A DNA stretch of 64,000 bases from Hsuehochloa calcarea (GCA_036346395.1 CM070601.1:15001763-15065762), one strand, 5' to 3'; shown: positions 23,569-34,249, numbered from the stretch's first letter. Notes: generated from the letters alone by a model not told the origin. Translations and numbers: made by a program.

Positions 23569-23888
23569 GCACCGAGTTAATCATAAAGAAAAGGGTATGA
23601 GTACTCTTCACGACTCTGCGCGCAAACCTTACATTCAATTCCACCTTCACAAACTTCCCGAAAATTTCAAACGACTCTGCGCTCTGCATGCAAAGTCGAA
23701 GGAAAAAGAAGAAAGAAAAAGAGAAACGTCAATGAATTCCTGTGAAAAGCTTACACGGTTACACGTAAAAAAAAAAAAAAAAGTCTCCGACTTCACCGAG
23801 TAAAACCCTAACCTATCCACCGCGCGGCACGGCCGGTTCGATCCTTGAAAAGCTCGTAGTAATCAAATAAACACGCTCTTTTCTCATA

Positions 23889-24496
23889 TCAAAACGCGTG
23901 ATCCGACCCAACCGGCGGACGCTCTGTACGGACGAGCCACCGGTACTGCTCCATGTCGCCGTGGCCGATGCAAGGCACCGGCAGCGAAGGGGCGGCATGG
24001 GACCAGCCATGGTCGGGAGGGAAGCCAAGCGTGAGCCCCGGAGACACCGATCCCTCCGAGCGGTGGTGGGCGCTGCTGGTGGCAGCAGCGTGCGGTACTG
24101 GGCGGTTCTTGCGGCGACCGGAGCCGATGGGCACGTTCCGGAGCACGCCGCCGGCCGTCCAGTAGCGGTGGCAAGCCCGGCAGAAGTGCCGCGGCTGGTT
24201 GACGTTGTAATTGTTGAAGTAGCAGAACTTGGTGTCCCGGCTCCGGCACCGCGGGCACGGCAGCCGCGCCTCTGCCGCCGCGGCGCGTGCCCTCGCGGCC
24301 TCCTCCTGCTGGTCGACGCTTCCGCGCCCTGATGAGAATATGGGTGGCGCCGGCTGTAGCTTGATGGCGGGCTGCCGGTGGCGTCGATGCTCGCGTGCAT
24401 GGGTTGTTGTTGGGTGATGACCTTGCCGAAGAGCTTGAATCCCGCCGCGCCGGTGCATGCGCCGGCAGCGGGAGCCATCTCGACGTGAGACCCCAT
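23889..24496 (-). CDS. DOF: Dof zinc-finger transcription factor, one apparent frameshift
   Basis: The Dof domain is complete and canonical: LPCPRCRSRDTKFCYFNNYN, QPRHFCRACHRYW, GGVLRNVPIGSG and RRKNR, with the C-X2-C-X21-C-X2-C zinc ligands at about 24264-24120. It would bind AAAG core sites in the nucleus. The N-terminal part, with MGSHVEMAPAAG and GFKLFGKVITQQQ, lies in a different frame starting at 24496 (or 24478). It joins the Dof frame if one base is missing in the GCCCGCC run at 24372-24366. The start is supported by a TATA box at 24588-24596. The C-terminus is short and ends RTERPPVGSDHAF. The protein would be about 200 residues. The lesion is either a real null allele or a consensus error; no splice signals bridge it. 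Confidence 0.85.
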
Positions 24497-24587
24497 ACCA
24501 AATGCGAGCGCGTGATGAGAGGTTTCAATACTTTCTGATGCCAGAAGGAGAGGTATCATTGTATCAAGCAGACCTGAGACCTGATCC

Positions 24588-24596
24588 TTATATATA
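24588..24596 (-). promoter_or_regulatory. TATA box of the Dof gene
   Basis: The minus strand reads CTATATATAAGG. It lies about 90 bases upstream of the proposed ATG at 24496, leaving a short 5' leader. This also argues against starting translation at the more upstream ATG at 24634. Confidence 0.65.
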
Positions 24597-24835
24597 GCTA
24601 GGCTCTCTCTGGGTGAGTGTTCGGTGGACACCATAGATTTCTTTCCTTTATTTTGCCGGGTGAAGTGAACGAATTGCTAGCTAGGTTGCAGTGTGATGTG
24701 ATGCTGTTTGGTTTGTGTCACCGTCTCGCAACTGGCCACGCCTCGTAGCGAAAGCCACTGTTTATTCAGACTTGCACGAGCTGCCTCGACGCCTTGGTGA
24801 CGTTCACCACTTGAGTTTGTTGCACGAGTGTAGAA

Positions 24836-24937
24836 ATGGCTATAATATTAACAGCTACTCCAGGGGAAATGTTTTTACGTGATGCTAACGATTTAATAAC
24901 TATCTTTGTAGCTCCAGAATGTTTCAGTTATGTTCCT
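24836..24937 (+). pseudogene. ndhB: Plastid ndhB fragment (NUPT)
   Basis: The plus strand encodes LTATPGEMFLRDANDL followed by ITIFVAPECFS. This matches the plastid NdhB subunit (LTATLGGMFLCGANDL, ITIFVAPECFS) with a few changes, and the nucleotide match is close from about 24865 on. A one-base loss after the FS codons shifts the frame, and similarity stops at 24937. NdhB is a membrane subunit of the chloroplast NADH dehydrogenase-like complex; this piece is only about 34 codons and cannot function. It may have come from the plastid directly or through mitochondrial DNA. Confidence 0.75.
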
Positions 24938-25854
24938 AAGAACTGTCCCATTTCGACAGAGCCCCATGCGTCAGCGCACACAAGACTGGCTTACTAAGAG
25001 TCACAAGACACCAACCTAGTTGCTAAGAAAGTAAGTATAGAAAATAGAGCTTCCTTACTTTCCAATCAATTGATCACTTTGTGGCGATCGATCGAAAAAG
25101 CGATAAAAAATAGTATCCGAAACAAGATTCTCTCCTTAGCTTTACCTCCGGAAAGGGCATTCTTTCTGTGTTCATGGTCTCTCTCATATGGTAGTATGGT
25201 GCTAATCAGTGGCTTTTGAAGGGGACAGAGCTGAAAGTGCGAATCGTTTTGGTTGGAAAGGTCGGGCAATGTCCTGCTTTCCCTGCCAATCCAAAAGTGA
25301 TCCTTTAGAGCTTCGTAGTACTTTAGTGAAACTGAGATTTTTTGTTCCCCTCTCTGTTGGGTGTTCTGTGCGCCAATGTTCTGCTAAATGTGAATGAATC
25401 ACGAAGATTGGTACTTTGGCATGATCATGCAATGTACTCGAATGACTCTCAAAGGCTTTGGTGAAGTTCACACGTCCCTTGGCAATGTTTTTTTAGAGGA
25501 CTTCTTAGTAAAAAGGTAGTGGAGCAGATTGTTTTCAATAGATTGTTTTGCTATTGGGCTGATAATAACATCAATATACGACAAGTTAGGCTGTACTCAG
25601 CGGAAAGACTAATTATAGCTCCAAGTATATTGCACAACACAGCTAGTAGTACTTCCTATTCTTTCTTTCTTTTTTTTAAAATAAAAAAGAGTGGCAGCAG
25701 TATCTCTGTTTCAGCTCAAAGATAGATCTAAGCAAAACGGCCGATGTATCCTTTGCACATGTGCCATTTTGGTGGACATGTGCACATAGCCCATCTAAGC
25801 CTTTAATTCCGAAATCCAAACCCTTAATTCCTAAATCCACGGACGAGATTACCC
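24938..25854. other. Non-coding DNA, possibly organelle-derived in part
   Basis: The stretch 24938-25520 directly follows the ndhB fragment and has a base composition and word use that resemble plant mitochondrial DNA. No mitochondrial gene could be named, so this is a suspicion only. A short inverted repeat around GCACATGTGCCA lies near 25757-25785. No gene was supported. Confidence 0.3.
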
Positions 25855-27523
25855 CACTACTACAAAAAGACTAATACTAAATGGCTCATCATAGACGGTT
25901 GACTAAAACCGTTAGTATTAAATACAATCACAAACGGTTTTAGTTTAGCGTCCGTCTGTGTTACTAGCTATGCTAAAAATCGTATGTGAAGAGGTAATAT
26001 CACATACGGTTCATGTTGAAAACCGTATGTGAAGTATCATAGACGGTTCATATTGAAAACCCGTGTGTGAAGTATTACAGATGGTTTTGAACAAAAACTG
26101 TCTATGATATTACTAAATATCATATACGGTTTTTCCTTAAAACCATCTGTGATACTTCCCGCACCCCCACTCAAACGATATTTTTATTCAGACTCTAGGG
26201 CACTTTGCCCGCACCCCCACTCAAACGATTAAATTTCTCTAACTCTCCCTCCTCCCCTGAGCCTGTCGCCGCCTCCTCCTCGAGCCCAGCGCGCCTCCTC
26301 CCCCGAGCCCGCCACCTCCTCCCCGAGCACGAGCCACCGCCTCCCCGAACCTGGCGCCCCTCCTCCCCCGAGCCCGCCTCCTCCCCTCCCCCAAGCACGC
26401 TACGGTGTTGAATGGGTTATTTTCTTGACTTGTGCTTCAAAGGAACAAGGCTTTATTTCGTAAAGACCAAAACATACATATTGCATGTTGCAAAAGATTG
26501 AAAAAAATTCTAGTTACATTTCTTCTATGATCTTTCTTCTAACTGGTTAGCTGTTTCAACCAATTCCTCAGGATTGATCTTCAAAGTGGTCAATGTTGAT
26601 CTCCAGCATAAGAAAATAAGAAGATATGTAATTCGGTATGTAGGCACTTTAACAGATTTTTTTTCCTCTGGTATAGACTTTAGTCTTGATCGAAAGTTAC
26701 ACATCATAGATAGTGAAGCGCTCACCTGGTCATCGAGATTTTTTCTTCTACTAATTTCTTGAAGACTTCAATCCATAGACTAAATTAACTTTTCGACCAT
26801 CTTGAAGTCATGATCCATGAATTCTGTCTTTTTCACGGTGGTCGAAAAGTCAATTTCATCCATGGAATGTATATTTTCCACGATCTTAATTACTCATAGT
26901 GGAAGAACTCCAAGGATCGATTATTTCTTCTAAAGAAATTTATTCGGACTTGACATGTTTGGAGATAAGAACTTTAAAACGAAGTAGAAGTAGGAAAGAT
27001 GGAAAGTCTGTGCGTAAGTTCTACCCTTCTGATGGTTATTTATAGGCTATCGACTTATGGCAAAGTTAAACGGAAGTCCAATGGATAAATTTTTATTAGA
27101 ATCTTTCCCAATAAATCGTTGAAAAATCAAAGTGTCACCGTCTCTTCGGGAATTGTTCTTCATGAAGACGGTTGATGTTCCTTTTCCTATCTATTTCTAT
27201 TTGTTGGCTAGTATTTTTTGAGACTAGCCAATAAACAAAAATAGATTTAGCAACACAAAAAAATATCACAGACGCTTCCTTAGGACAAACCATCTGTGAT
27301 ACATCAGCTATCATAGACGGTCTCATCTACAAACCATCTGTGATAGTCAACTATCACAGACGATTATGAGTTAATAACTGTCTGTGATAGTCTACATCAC
27401 AGATGGTTCAGAAACTGGCTATGATGACCTCATGTCATTACTATCCCATAAACTCAGACGGCTCACGAAACCGTATATATTGACGTTTTTGAACCGTCTG
27501 TGATGACATTTTCTGCAGTAGTG
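25855..27523. mobile_element. Non-autonomous CACTA (En/Spm-type) transposon
   Basis: The left end reads CACTACTACAAAAAGAC and the right end, read inward, CACTACTGCAGAAAATG. Both sides are flanked by CCC (25852-25854 and 27524-27526), the 3-bp target duplication typical of CACTA elements. Dense subterminal repeats related to ATCACAGACGGTT / AACCGTCTGTGAT fill about 25880-26160 and 27260-27510. These are the usual transposase binding arrays. The 1669-bp body has no transposase, so it would need a helper. A C-rich stretch at 26200-26400 holds a 22-bp direct repeat (CCCGCACCCCCACTCAAACG-like, near 26158 and 26207). Confidence 0.9.
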
Positions 27524-28999
27524 CCCCCACCTCTCGCTTCACGCTTCTTTTAAAAAAAACCCATGCGAATTCTTCTTTCTTCGTTCGCCCCCCGCACCAG
27601 CCCGAGCTCCATTCGCTTCCCCCATTCCCCACCCACGAGCTCAGGTTCTGAGCATCCACGTCGCCCTCCTGCGGCGCTAGCCGCATCGCCGGCCTGAGCC
27701 CCTGGATCACCTCGTTGCTCTACGCCTGAGCCCCTACGCTGCCCCGCTGCTCTACGTCGTGCCTCCTCTGCGTTGCCCCCCTGAGCCGCCCCACTCTGAG
27801 CCCTGAGCCGCCACCCCCTGCATCGCCAGTCTACGAGAAGCTGATCCCTGTGCCGCCTGCCTGCGCCGAGTCTATCCCCCTCGCGCAGCCCCTCTTCGCC
27901 AACTGGAACCCATCGGCTCCCTCTCTTCGATCCCCTCCTACATCAAGTGCCCCCATTGAGGTACATCAGATTTCAATTGTCTATTTTTGTCGGTGATGAA
28001 CGAGGCATGTCGATTGATTTTGGACAGACTTATCTTGGATGTTGTAGCACTGTGGATTTGGTGGACGATTGAACTGCGTCGTGTGTCCTGTACCTCTACT
28101 AAGTACCTGTTCCCCCCTTGCGCCTAAGGTCCTTCCCCCTCTGCACCACAGCGAGGCCGCCTTGCGTCGCGTCCCCTGTACCTAGCGCACCCCCTGAGCT
28201 GGGGAGAATGCAAGAGGAATCAGCCTGGGGAGAACAAGTAGAAGTCAAAGGGAAAAGCAGCTCGCATGTGTAGGACATGCCATGAGATCAGCACCCATGA
28301 CAGTTGCAAACTGCCCTTTAAGTAAACAAGCAAAATAATCATACCTATACTGAATTCTGGTACGACTTGTATAGGATTTTCAGTACTCACTGTCTAGCAT
28401 TCAGTAGTATTCCATTGATTTATCTAGTTTTCCAAAGTGCCTTCCTACCAAAACTGACAGTTATGACTTATTAGTGCTAGCCAGTAAAATGCACTTGACC
28501 AATAGTTTGCACTTTGATGATCTATGATCCAACCAATTTTTTTTTCATGTGCATGTTTCGAAGTCCTGATTAACAACATGTTCAGTACAATATCATGTTT
28601 CCAATTGACATGTTGTGTTATCATATTTGCTTTGTAGGGCCTCCAAGGTAGCTAAGTAGGAGGTGGCTAAGAAGGATGTATATGTTGTTCTCATATTAGC
28701 TAGTTGGTATTTCGATGGAGGCATTGTTTCAGTTCTGGAGTCATGGACATGTAACACTATTAATTTCAGACATGTTGAGCTTCAAATTTTGTTCTGGACT
28801 CATGGACATGTAATACTGTTAGTTTCAAAAATATTGAGCTTCAGATTTCTGGAGTCATGGACATGTATGAACTAAGATTTTGTTGTATGGATGTGAATGG
28901 AAGCAAGGGACTCAATATGTTTATCTTTCCATTGTTTCAGTTTGTAGACTGCAGTCTTGATGGTTGCATTTTGCTTCTTCAAGTTTGTTTGGATGAAGT
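27524..28999. other. GC-rich leader-like DNA and tandem repeats, no clear gene
   Basis: A C-rich stretch at 27530-27960 looks like a grass 5' UTR or pseudo-exon and ends in a plausible donor (GAG/GTACATC) at about 27958. The following DNA is AT-rich, and no continuous protein could be read. A 58-bp tandem triplication occupies 28733-28870. Confidence 0.4.
28733..28870 (+). repeat. Three tandem copies of a 55-59 bp unit
   Basis: Units starting TTCTGGAGTCATGGACATG begin at 28733, 28792 and 28847. The third is partial. No frame is kept across the copies. Confidence 0.8.
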
Positions 29000-29198
29000 G
29001 ATGCCCTGAATGTTGGGGTGGCAAAGAACTCCCAATCAAAACATGATCTCTTATCCATTGCTTTCAGATATTGCCTGGATAAACCATACTTCAACCCCAT
29101 TTTTTGTGAAGCACTGAGGACAGTACCCGTCAATGATGGGTTCCTTGAAACATTATCAAATGAACTTGAACGTGGACAAAGTAATGCTACAATATCAG
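29000..29198 (+). pseudogene. Orphan exon-like segment, unknown product
   Basis: The plus strand is open and protein-like: DALNVGVAKNSQSKHDLL, FRYCLDKPYFNPIFCEAL and FLETLSNELERGQS. It is bounded by a possible AG acceptor at 28998-28999 and a GT donor after 29198. I do not recognise the family. No companion exon was found within 2 kb, so this looks like a gene fragment, perhaps captured by a transposon. Confidence 0.4.
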
Positions 29199-29613
29199 GT
29201 TTTTGCTAAGTTCTGTTCACTCAGTTTCATGTTTGCAATGTCAAAGTTCCTTGTGTGCATTCAGCAATACCAAGGTTCCTTGTTTTGTTTCTAATATAGA
29301 ATATGAGAAGTTTATGAACCTGACACTATTATCGGGTATTCACATGACATTACCAGAAAACAAATTTAGAATGCATCTCAATACAGAATTCCGACAACAT
29401 TTCAATTCCATAAAGGCACAGATCAGATGAAATACACAATGTGCATGAAGGCACTCATCGGCATCTACGACTCAGTCATTCATAGCATAATGCGGTGAGA
29501 AGATGGAACCCGATCATTCACGGATGGTCATTCACAAATCAGAGAACAAGAATTGAAATCATATGTTATTTGTCAGTCAATAGTACATAGCATATTATAG
29601 TTCACAAACATAT
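29199..29613. other. Non-coding stretch between exon-like pieces
   Basis: AT-rich sequence follows the donor at 29199. No further exon could be recognised. Confidence 0.4.
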
Positions 29614-29889
29614 TTAATTGACATTCTTCGCAATGAAAAATCCTAGAAAGAACATTAAACATACAACAAGAACTATTTTAAACTTCTCATCTGCAGCCGC
29701 CGATTTCAGGATTGACTTATTAATCTGGTCTAATGACGTGTTCATTTCAGCTAAATGTGCCAACACATGGTCGTCCACATAGGAAACCATTGGATATGTT
29801 CGATGTGCATTAATGAACTTCACACAGCTGTCGACGATCGAGTCGCTGATCTTGCAAAATAAAACAAAGGAGAATGGCAAAGAGTTCAT
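29614..29889 (-). CDS. Hypothetical small tail-anchored-like protein or last exon
   Basis: An open frame of 91 codons reads SDSIVDSCVKFINAHRTYPM, then an amphipathic Asn/Asp/Ser-rich part, and ends with one hydrophobic segment (FKIVLVVCLMFFLGFFIA) four residues from the C-terminus. That layout suggests a tail-anchored or single-pass membrane protein. A TTTGCAAG acceptor near 29845 suggests it may be only the last exon. The upstream side abuts retroelement sequence at about 30000, so the gene is probably truncated. The family was not recognised. Confidence 0.35.
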   Translation of the reverse strand: MNSLPFSFVLFCKISDSIVDSCVKFINAHRTYPMVSYVDDHVLAHLAEMNTSLDQINKSILKSAAADEKFKIVLVVCLMFFLGFFIAKNVN

Positions 29890-30480
29890 AGGAGAGAAAT
29901 GAGATTGCTCTTTTATTGCTATGAACTGGATTCTTCACAGGGGGTGCATTCGACAAGGCAGTGGACTAATCCTAATTACACTGGGCGTAATACTTGCTAT
30001 GCTATTGAAGGATCTAGACCCGACATTATGAGTTAATGGAGTGTTTTAGTGATTAATGACAAATCTATTTATGAGACTAATATTTCTATTGTTATATCTA
30101 GTATGTAGTCTAATTTGGATATATTCGTGAAATTCAACAAGGTATGCATTCGATATCATTTTTCTTATATATTGTTGCATTCTTCGGATCCAAAATATAG
30201 GCTGAATTCCACCATAAGTTTAACTTGAATATGTGCATACGTTCTTATTACATATTTGTGTATGCACACATTTAGGGAGAGTTCACTCTATGTTTTGTGG
30301 TTTCATTAGTATAGATCCACATTCTGTTCTCCACATATATTTGGGATCTTTACTTTGAAACATATCCTTAAGTATATAAAACTTGTGTAGTTCGTATATA
30401 CTCATTTGTTCTCTCATTTATCTACATTCAATTTATGTGAAATTGATGTGGTTATCATCAATTACCAAAGAGTGAAAGAT

Positions 30481-32525
30481 TGAAGTATCTTGTCCCACCA
30501 TTATGAGTTAATGCTATGGTGTGGTAATTAATGATAATCATATTGTAGAACTAATATTTTTCATGAGTTGGATGAATAGGTTATGTTCCAGGGTAATGAA
30601 GACTTGGGATGACATCATGAGTTGATCGTCATCAAGTCAAGGTTTAAGAAGAAGATGCATCATGTGTTATGCGTATGAAGAGCTTGAAGAAAAAGGAAAT
30701 CATCGTGTGTCGATGATGTTCAAAAAGAGGAGATGATCATGAGTTGATCAAGTCAAGAGAAGACTCATCATGTCTTGATGGAGGTCTAGTGAAGGATGCA
30801 TCATGTGTTGATGCATATCAAGAGTCAGGATGAAGGATGTCATCATGAGTTGATGAGCATCGAGTCAAGATCCTGAAGTAAAAGAGATCATCATGTGTTG
30901 ATGATTATCAAAGTCAAGGACCCGGACTTGAAGTGAAGATGTGCGTCATCAAGCTTCAAGAAGTTTCTTAAGGCAAAGGTATGACTAGCTAGGGCTAAAG
31001 ATGTGTTCCTAGTCTTTTACCGGTCTTGGTGTTTGTTTGGAAGACCGAATTGCTAGTATAGGTTTGCCGTACTATTAAGAGGGGTCTTGTCTAGTAGCTT
31101 GAGTCTCATCATGTGTTGATAGCTCAATCTTATTTGCTCTAGCTCTCCGTGGCACGATACTATTATTTGCGAATGTATTTTGCAAATAGCCAGGGCTCAT
31201 GCATTTAATCCTTGTAGCATGTGACTATACTTTGCAAATGTATATTGCAAATAATTGAAATCCATGTACCAACTCCTTGTGGCATGATCTAAGTTTACAA
31301 ATGTGTTTTTCAAATTGTTGGGGTTCATGCATTTTCCCTTGGCATGGTCTAAGATTGCTTGTTGCTATTTCTTTGGACTTAGACCATGGTAGTGGCTCTT
31401 TGGAGTTGAGCTTTTGATTTGATCAAATGTGTTTTAGATCAATCAAATAGATGAATTGTGTAGCCCTCTGAATAAACTTTTTTTAGAGTCCAAGATCACT
31501 CAATTCTGACATCGGATTTAAAAGTTATGACCTTTTTTACCGAGTGTCGTCTGTGCTAAAATTGAACTATGGTAATACCGCCCGAGAAGAGAGGTACTAC
31601 CGCAGAACGGTAGTACCGCTCATTGCATTGCGGTACTACCGCACAAAAACCTTTAACGGCTAGTTTTTGAACTGTTAATTTACCCGTACGACCGATGAAC
31701 AATAGAAAACGGTAGTACCGCCCGTTGCACTACGGTACTACCGCAAATCCTGATTTTTTGGGGATTTCTGCTCCCAACAGTTAGTTTTTGTGTGTGGGCT
31801 ATAAATACTCACCTTGGCCGGTTGAGAAACATTCTTTGGCATCCCATTTCACTCACTTGAGCTAGTGTGAGGTTCTACTCTCAATTGTGCATGTGTTGCA
31901 CCTTGTGAGCAAGGAGAGAGGTCTCTAGTTGCATGTGTTGCATCTAGAGGTGGATTTCGTATCCATTTGAGCGTGTGCATTCGTTGCATGTGGTGAGAGT
32001 TAAGCAAGGGGCTTGGCTTGTTACTCTTGGTGTTTGCCGACACCTAGGCGGCGTGGAGGCGTCGTGGACCGGTGATCTTCTCAAGAAGCTTGTGAGAAGG
32101 CCCGACGTGTTGTAAAGGTTGGAGCTCACCTACTCGGAGCGGGAAAGAGCCACTACTAGTGGAATTGAGATGTTTGGCTTAATTTGTGGAGCCGGTCCAA
32201 TTAGTTTGGGCTTACCTCAACATGGATTAGGGTAGACCGGCAAGTCTCCGAATACCACGGTAAAACATCATCGTGCCTATTGTGGTTTGTTCTTGTGCTT
32301 TACTTTGAGCAATTTACATTACTTGAATTCAGTTGCTTACTTGTATTTAATTGCTTATATTCAATTGTATTCATATTGTTGGTGCACTTAGTTAAGCCTA
32401 GTTGATTTAGCTTTTATTTGTGCAAAGCCAAATTGTTATTAGCTTTCGCATTATAAATTGGTTTTAGCCAAAAGATTTTAAAACCGCCTATTCACCCCCC
32501 TCTAGTCAGCCTCCTCGATCTTACA
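30481..32525 (+). repeat. LTR of second Sirevirus-like element
   Basis: The LTR starts TGAAGTATCTTG right after a purine tract and ends TCTTACA two bases before the primer binding site. A TATA box (TATAAATA) is at 31800-31807. Upstream, 31568-31746 holds repeated CGGTAGTACCGC / GCGGTACTACCG words. At 30610-30960 there are many diverged copies of ATCATGAGTTGATGATCATC-like words. The length of 2.0 kb is within the Sirevirus range. Confidence 0.7.
31800..31807 (+). promoter_or_regulatory. TATA box of second Sirevirus LTR
   Basis: GGGCTATAAATACTCACC lies about 50 bases downstream of the palindrome array. Transcription would start near 31830. Confidence 0.6.
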
Positions 32526-32527
32526 AA

Positions 32528-32538
32528 TGGTATCAGAG
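32528..32538 (+). other. Primer binding site of second Sirevirus-like element
   Basis: TGGTATCAGAG matches the site complementary to the 3' end of initiator tRNA-Met and lies just after the LTR end. Confidence 0.85.
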
Positions 32539-32582
32539 TTTGATCTCTTATTTTATTAGACTTAACCATCTAGAGAGTAAAG

Positions 32583-33958
32583 GATGACCACTAGTGATAT
32601 AGTACACCTAGGTGCAACACCTTTATTTAATCGCACAGATTATGTTATTTGAAAAATCCACATGACTTGTTATTTTAAGGCCATAAGCCCTAAAATTTGG
32701 CGGATTGTAGATGCGGGCTTTTCTCCTCCAAAAGATCCTCTTGATCCAACCATTGAGGAAGAGAAATACACGCATCTCGATGCTCAAGCTACTAACGCTT
32801 TATTTAGTGCTTTCAGTATAGAAATATTTGACGCCGTATGCAATCTCAAGAACGTTCGTGAGATGTGGACTTATCTTCAAGATTATTATGAAATGTCCAC
32901 CTCTACTAGTGACGATTGCACAAAAGAATAGACGTCGGGAGAAGAATGCTCAATCTCCAACTCCGACGATGATGAGTCCTCAACTCCATCTATATCACCT
33001 CATTGCTTTATGGCTAAAGGTAATAATGAGGTAAATGATGATGATGAGTCTATTTATGATGAGTTGATGGATATGTTAGAAGAGCTCAATGAATATTTAG
33101 GAAAGGAGAAATTGAAATTCAAAGTTTTGAAGAAAGAGTATGTCTCACTTCAAAACAATTATGATGTTTTAAAATATGAACATGAAGCTCTCCTCCTAAA
33201 TAAGCTAAATAGCTCTAAAGTGGGTATAGACACCACATGTAATTTATTAGATGATATGCCATGTATAGCTTCTAGCTCTTGTATTTCATCTAAGGTTAGT
33301 ATATCCACTTCTTGTGATGATTTGCTAGATATGCTTGTTGCTCCAAAATAAATACTTCTATTTCCTCTATACTTGTTGAGACTAATCTTGTAGAGAAAAA
33401 CAAAGAGCTCAAGGACCAAGTCACCAAGTTGAGCAATGACTTAGGGAAGTGCTACAAAGAGAAGGCCTCTCTTGATGATATTTTGAGTAAGCAACAGAGG
33501 ATGAATGACAAGAGAGGAATTGGTTTTATCTCCAAGAACAAGAAAAATATCAAGACAAGACACAATGCAAGACACACGAAGAATGTCAAGTGTCTTGGTT
33601 GCAACAAGAAGGGTCACTTTGCCTCGGTGTGCCCAAACAAGTTAAATGACAAGCAAATATCATCAAAGAAGAGGCAAACCGGCAATAAGCAAGACAAGAA
33701 GACAAAGGATGGAAGAAAATGTCAAACTTGCTACAATTGCCGAGAGAATGGACATTTTAGTAAGGATTGTCCCAAAGGTATCACTCCAAGCCAATTATCT
33801 ATAATGATCATTATTTGCTTAGGAATGATAAAAATAGCAATGTGTTTGCTAGATGTGTTAGTTTACCAAAAATTATTGCTAGGGCCATTTGGGTGCCCAA
33901 ATCTCTTGTGACTAACATTCAAGGACCCAACCGAGTTTGGGTACCAAAATACGCTTAA
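32583..33958 (+). pseudogene. copia gag with two zinc knuckles, broken
   Basis: The ATG at 32583 reads MTTSDIVHLGATPLFN but meets a TGA at 32651, where a Trp codon is normal. It continues in frame with CYFKAISPKIWRIVDAGFSP, THLDAQATNALFSAFS and NVREMWTYLQDYYE up to a TAG at 32929. A coiled-coil-rich part at 33010-33351 and a second frame at 33429-33911 follow. The latter carries two CCHC knuckles, CLGCNKKGHFASVC and CYNCRENGHFSKDC. It ends near GPNRVWVPKYA, a common copia gag end. Gag binds element RNA and forms the particle; this copy cannot be made intact. Confidence 0.8.
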
Positions 33959-34249
33959 ATGCTTAATAGTTACTTGGAGAGGCATTGGATGCTTGATTTA
34001 TTCATATAAATGTGGATTTCATCATATATCAAAATTAGAGCCAAGCTTGAGGATGATCACTTCATATCATAAACCAATGCTACCTCGGTAACAAGTATTT
34101 ACATTGAAGTATATAGCCCTTTATGCCTTGTGTAGGTTGCACTCTATGAAAAACTTATAAAAAGGGTGCTATTGCTCTTGTTCATAATGTCCATTATTAA
34201 AATCTTGAGCAAGATAGATGTGGCGCATTAAGGGGGGGTGCTAAGTCAC

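Larger units (their letters stand above)
30003..34240 (+). mobile_element. Second Sirevirus-like Ty1/copia fragment
   Basis: The order on the plus strand is: an LTR-start-like stub (30003-30090), non-coding DNA ending in a purine-rich tract (30471-30480), a full LTR (30481-32525), a primer binding site (32528-32538) and a broken gag (32583-33958). Protease, integrase, RT and the other LTR are missing. Near 34220 there is a TTAAGGGGGGG purine tract, possibly a relic of the 3' end. The LTR end sequence, CCTATTCACCCCCCTCTAGTC, is the same type as in the first Sirevirus, read in the other direction. Confidence 0.75.

Noticed and set aside
24366..24372. An intron joining the two Dof frames
   Set aside because: No GT...AG pair near the frame change would keep both conserved parts; a one-base change explains it.
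23813..24634. 273-codon minus-strand frame over the Dof gene as a separate protein
   Set aside because: Only its N-terminal part is Dof-like; after about 24366 it is an out-of-frame reading of the Dof domain.
32528..32538. Initiator tRNA-Met gene fragment
   Set aside because: It is only the short primer binding site complementary to the tRNA 3' end; no tRNA body is present.
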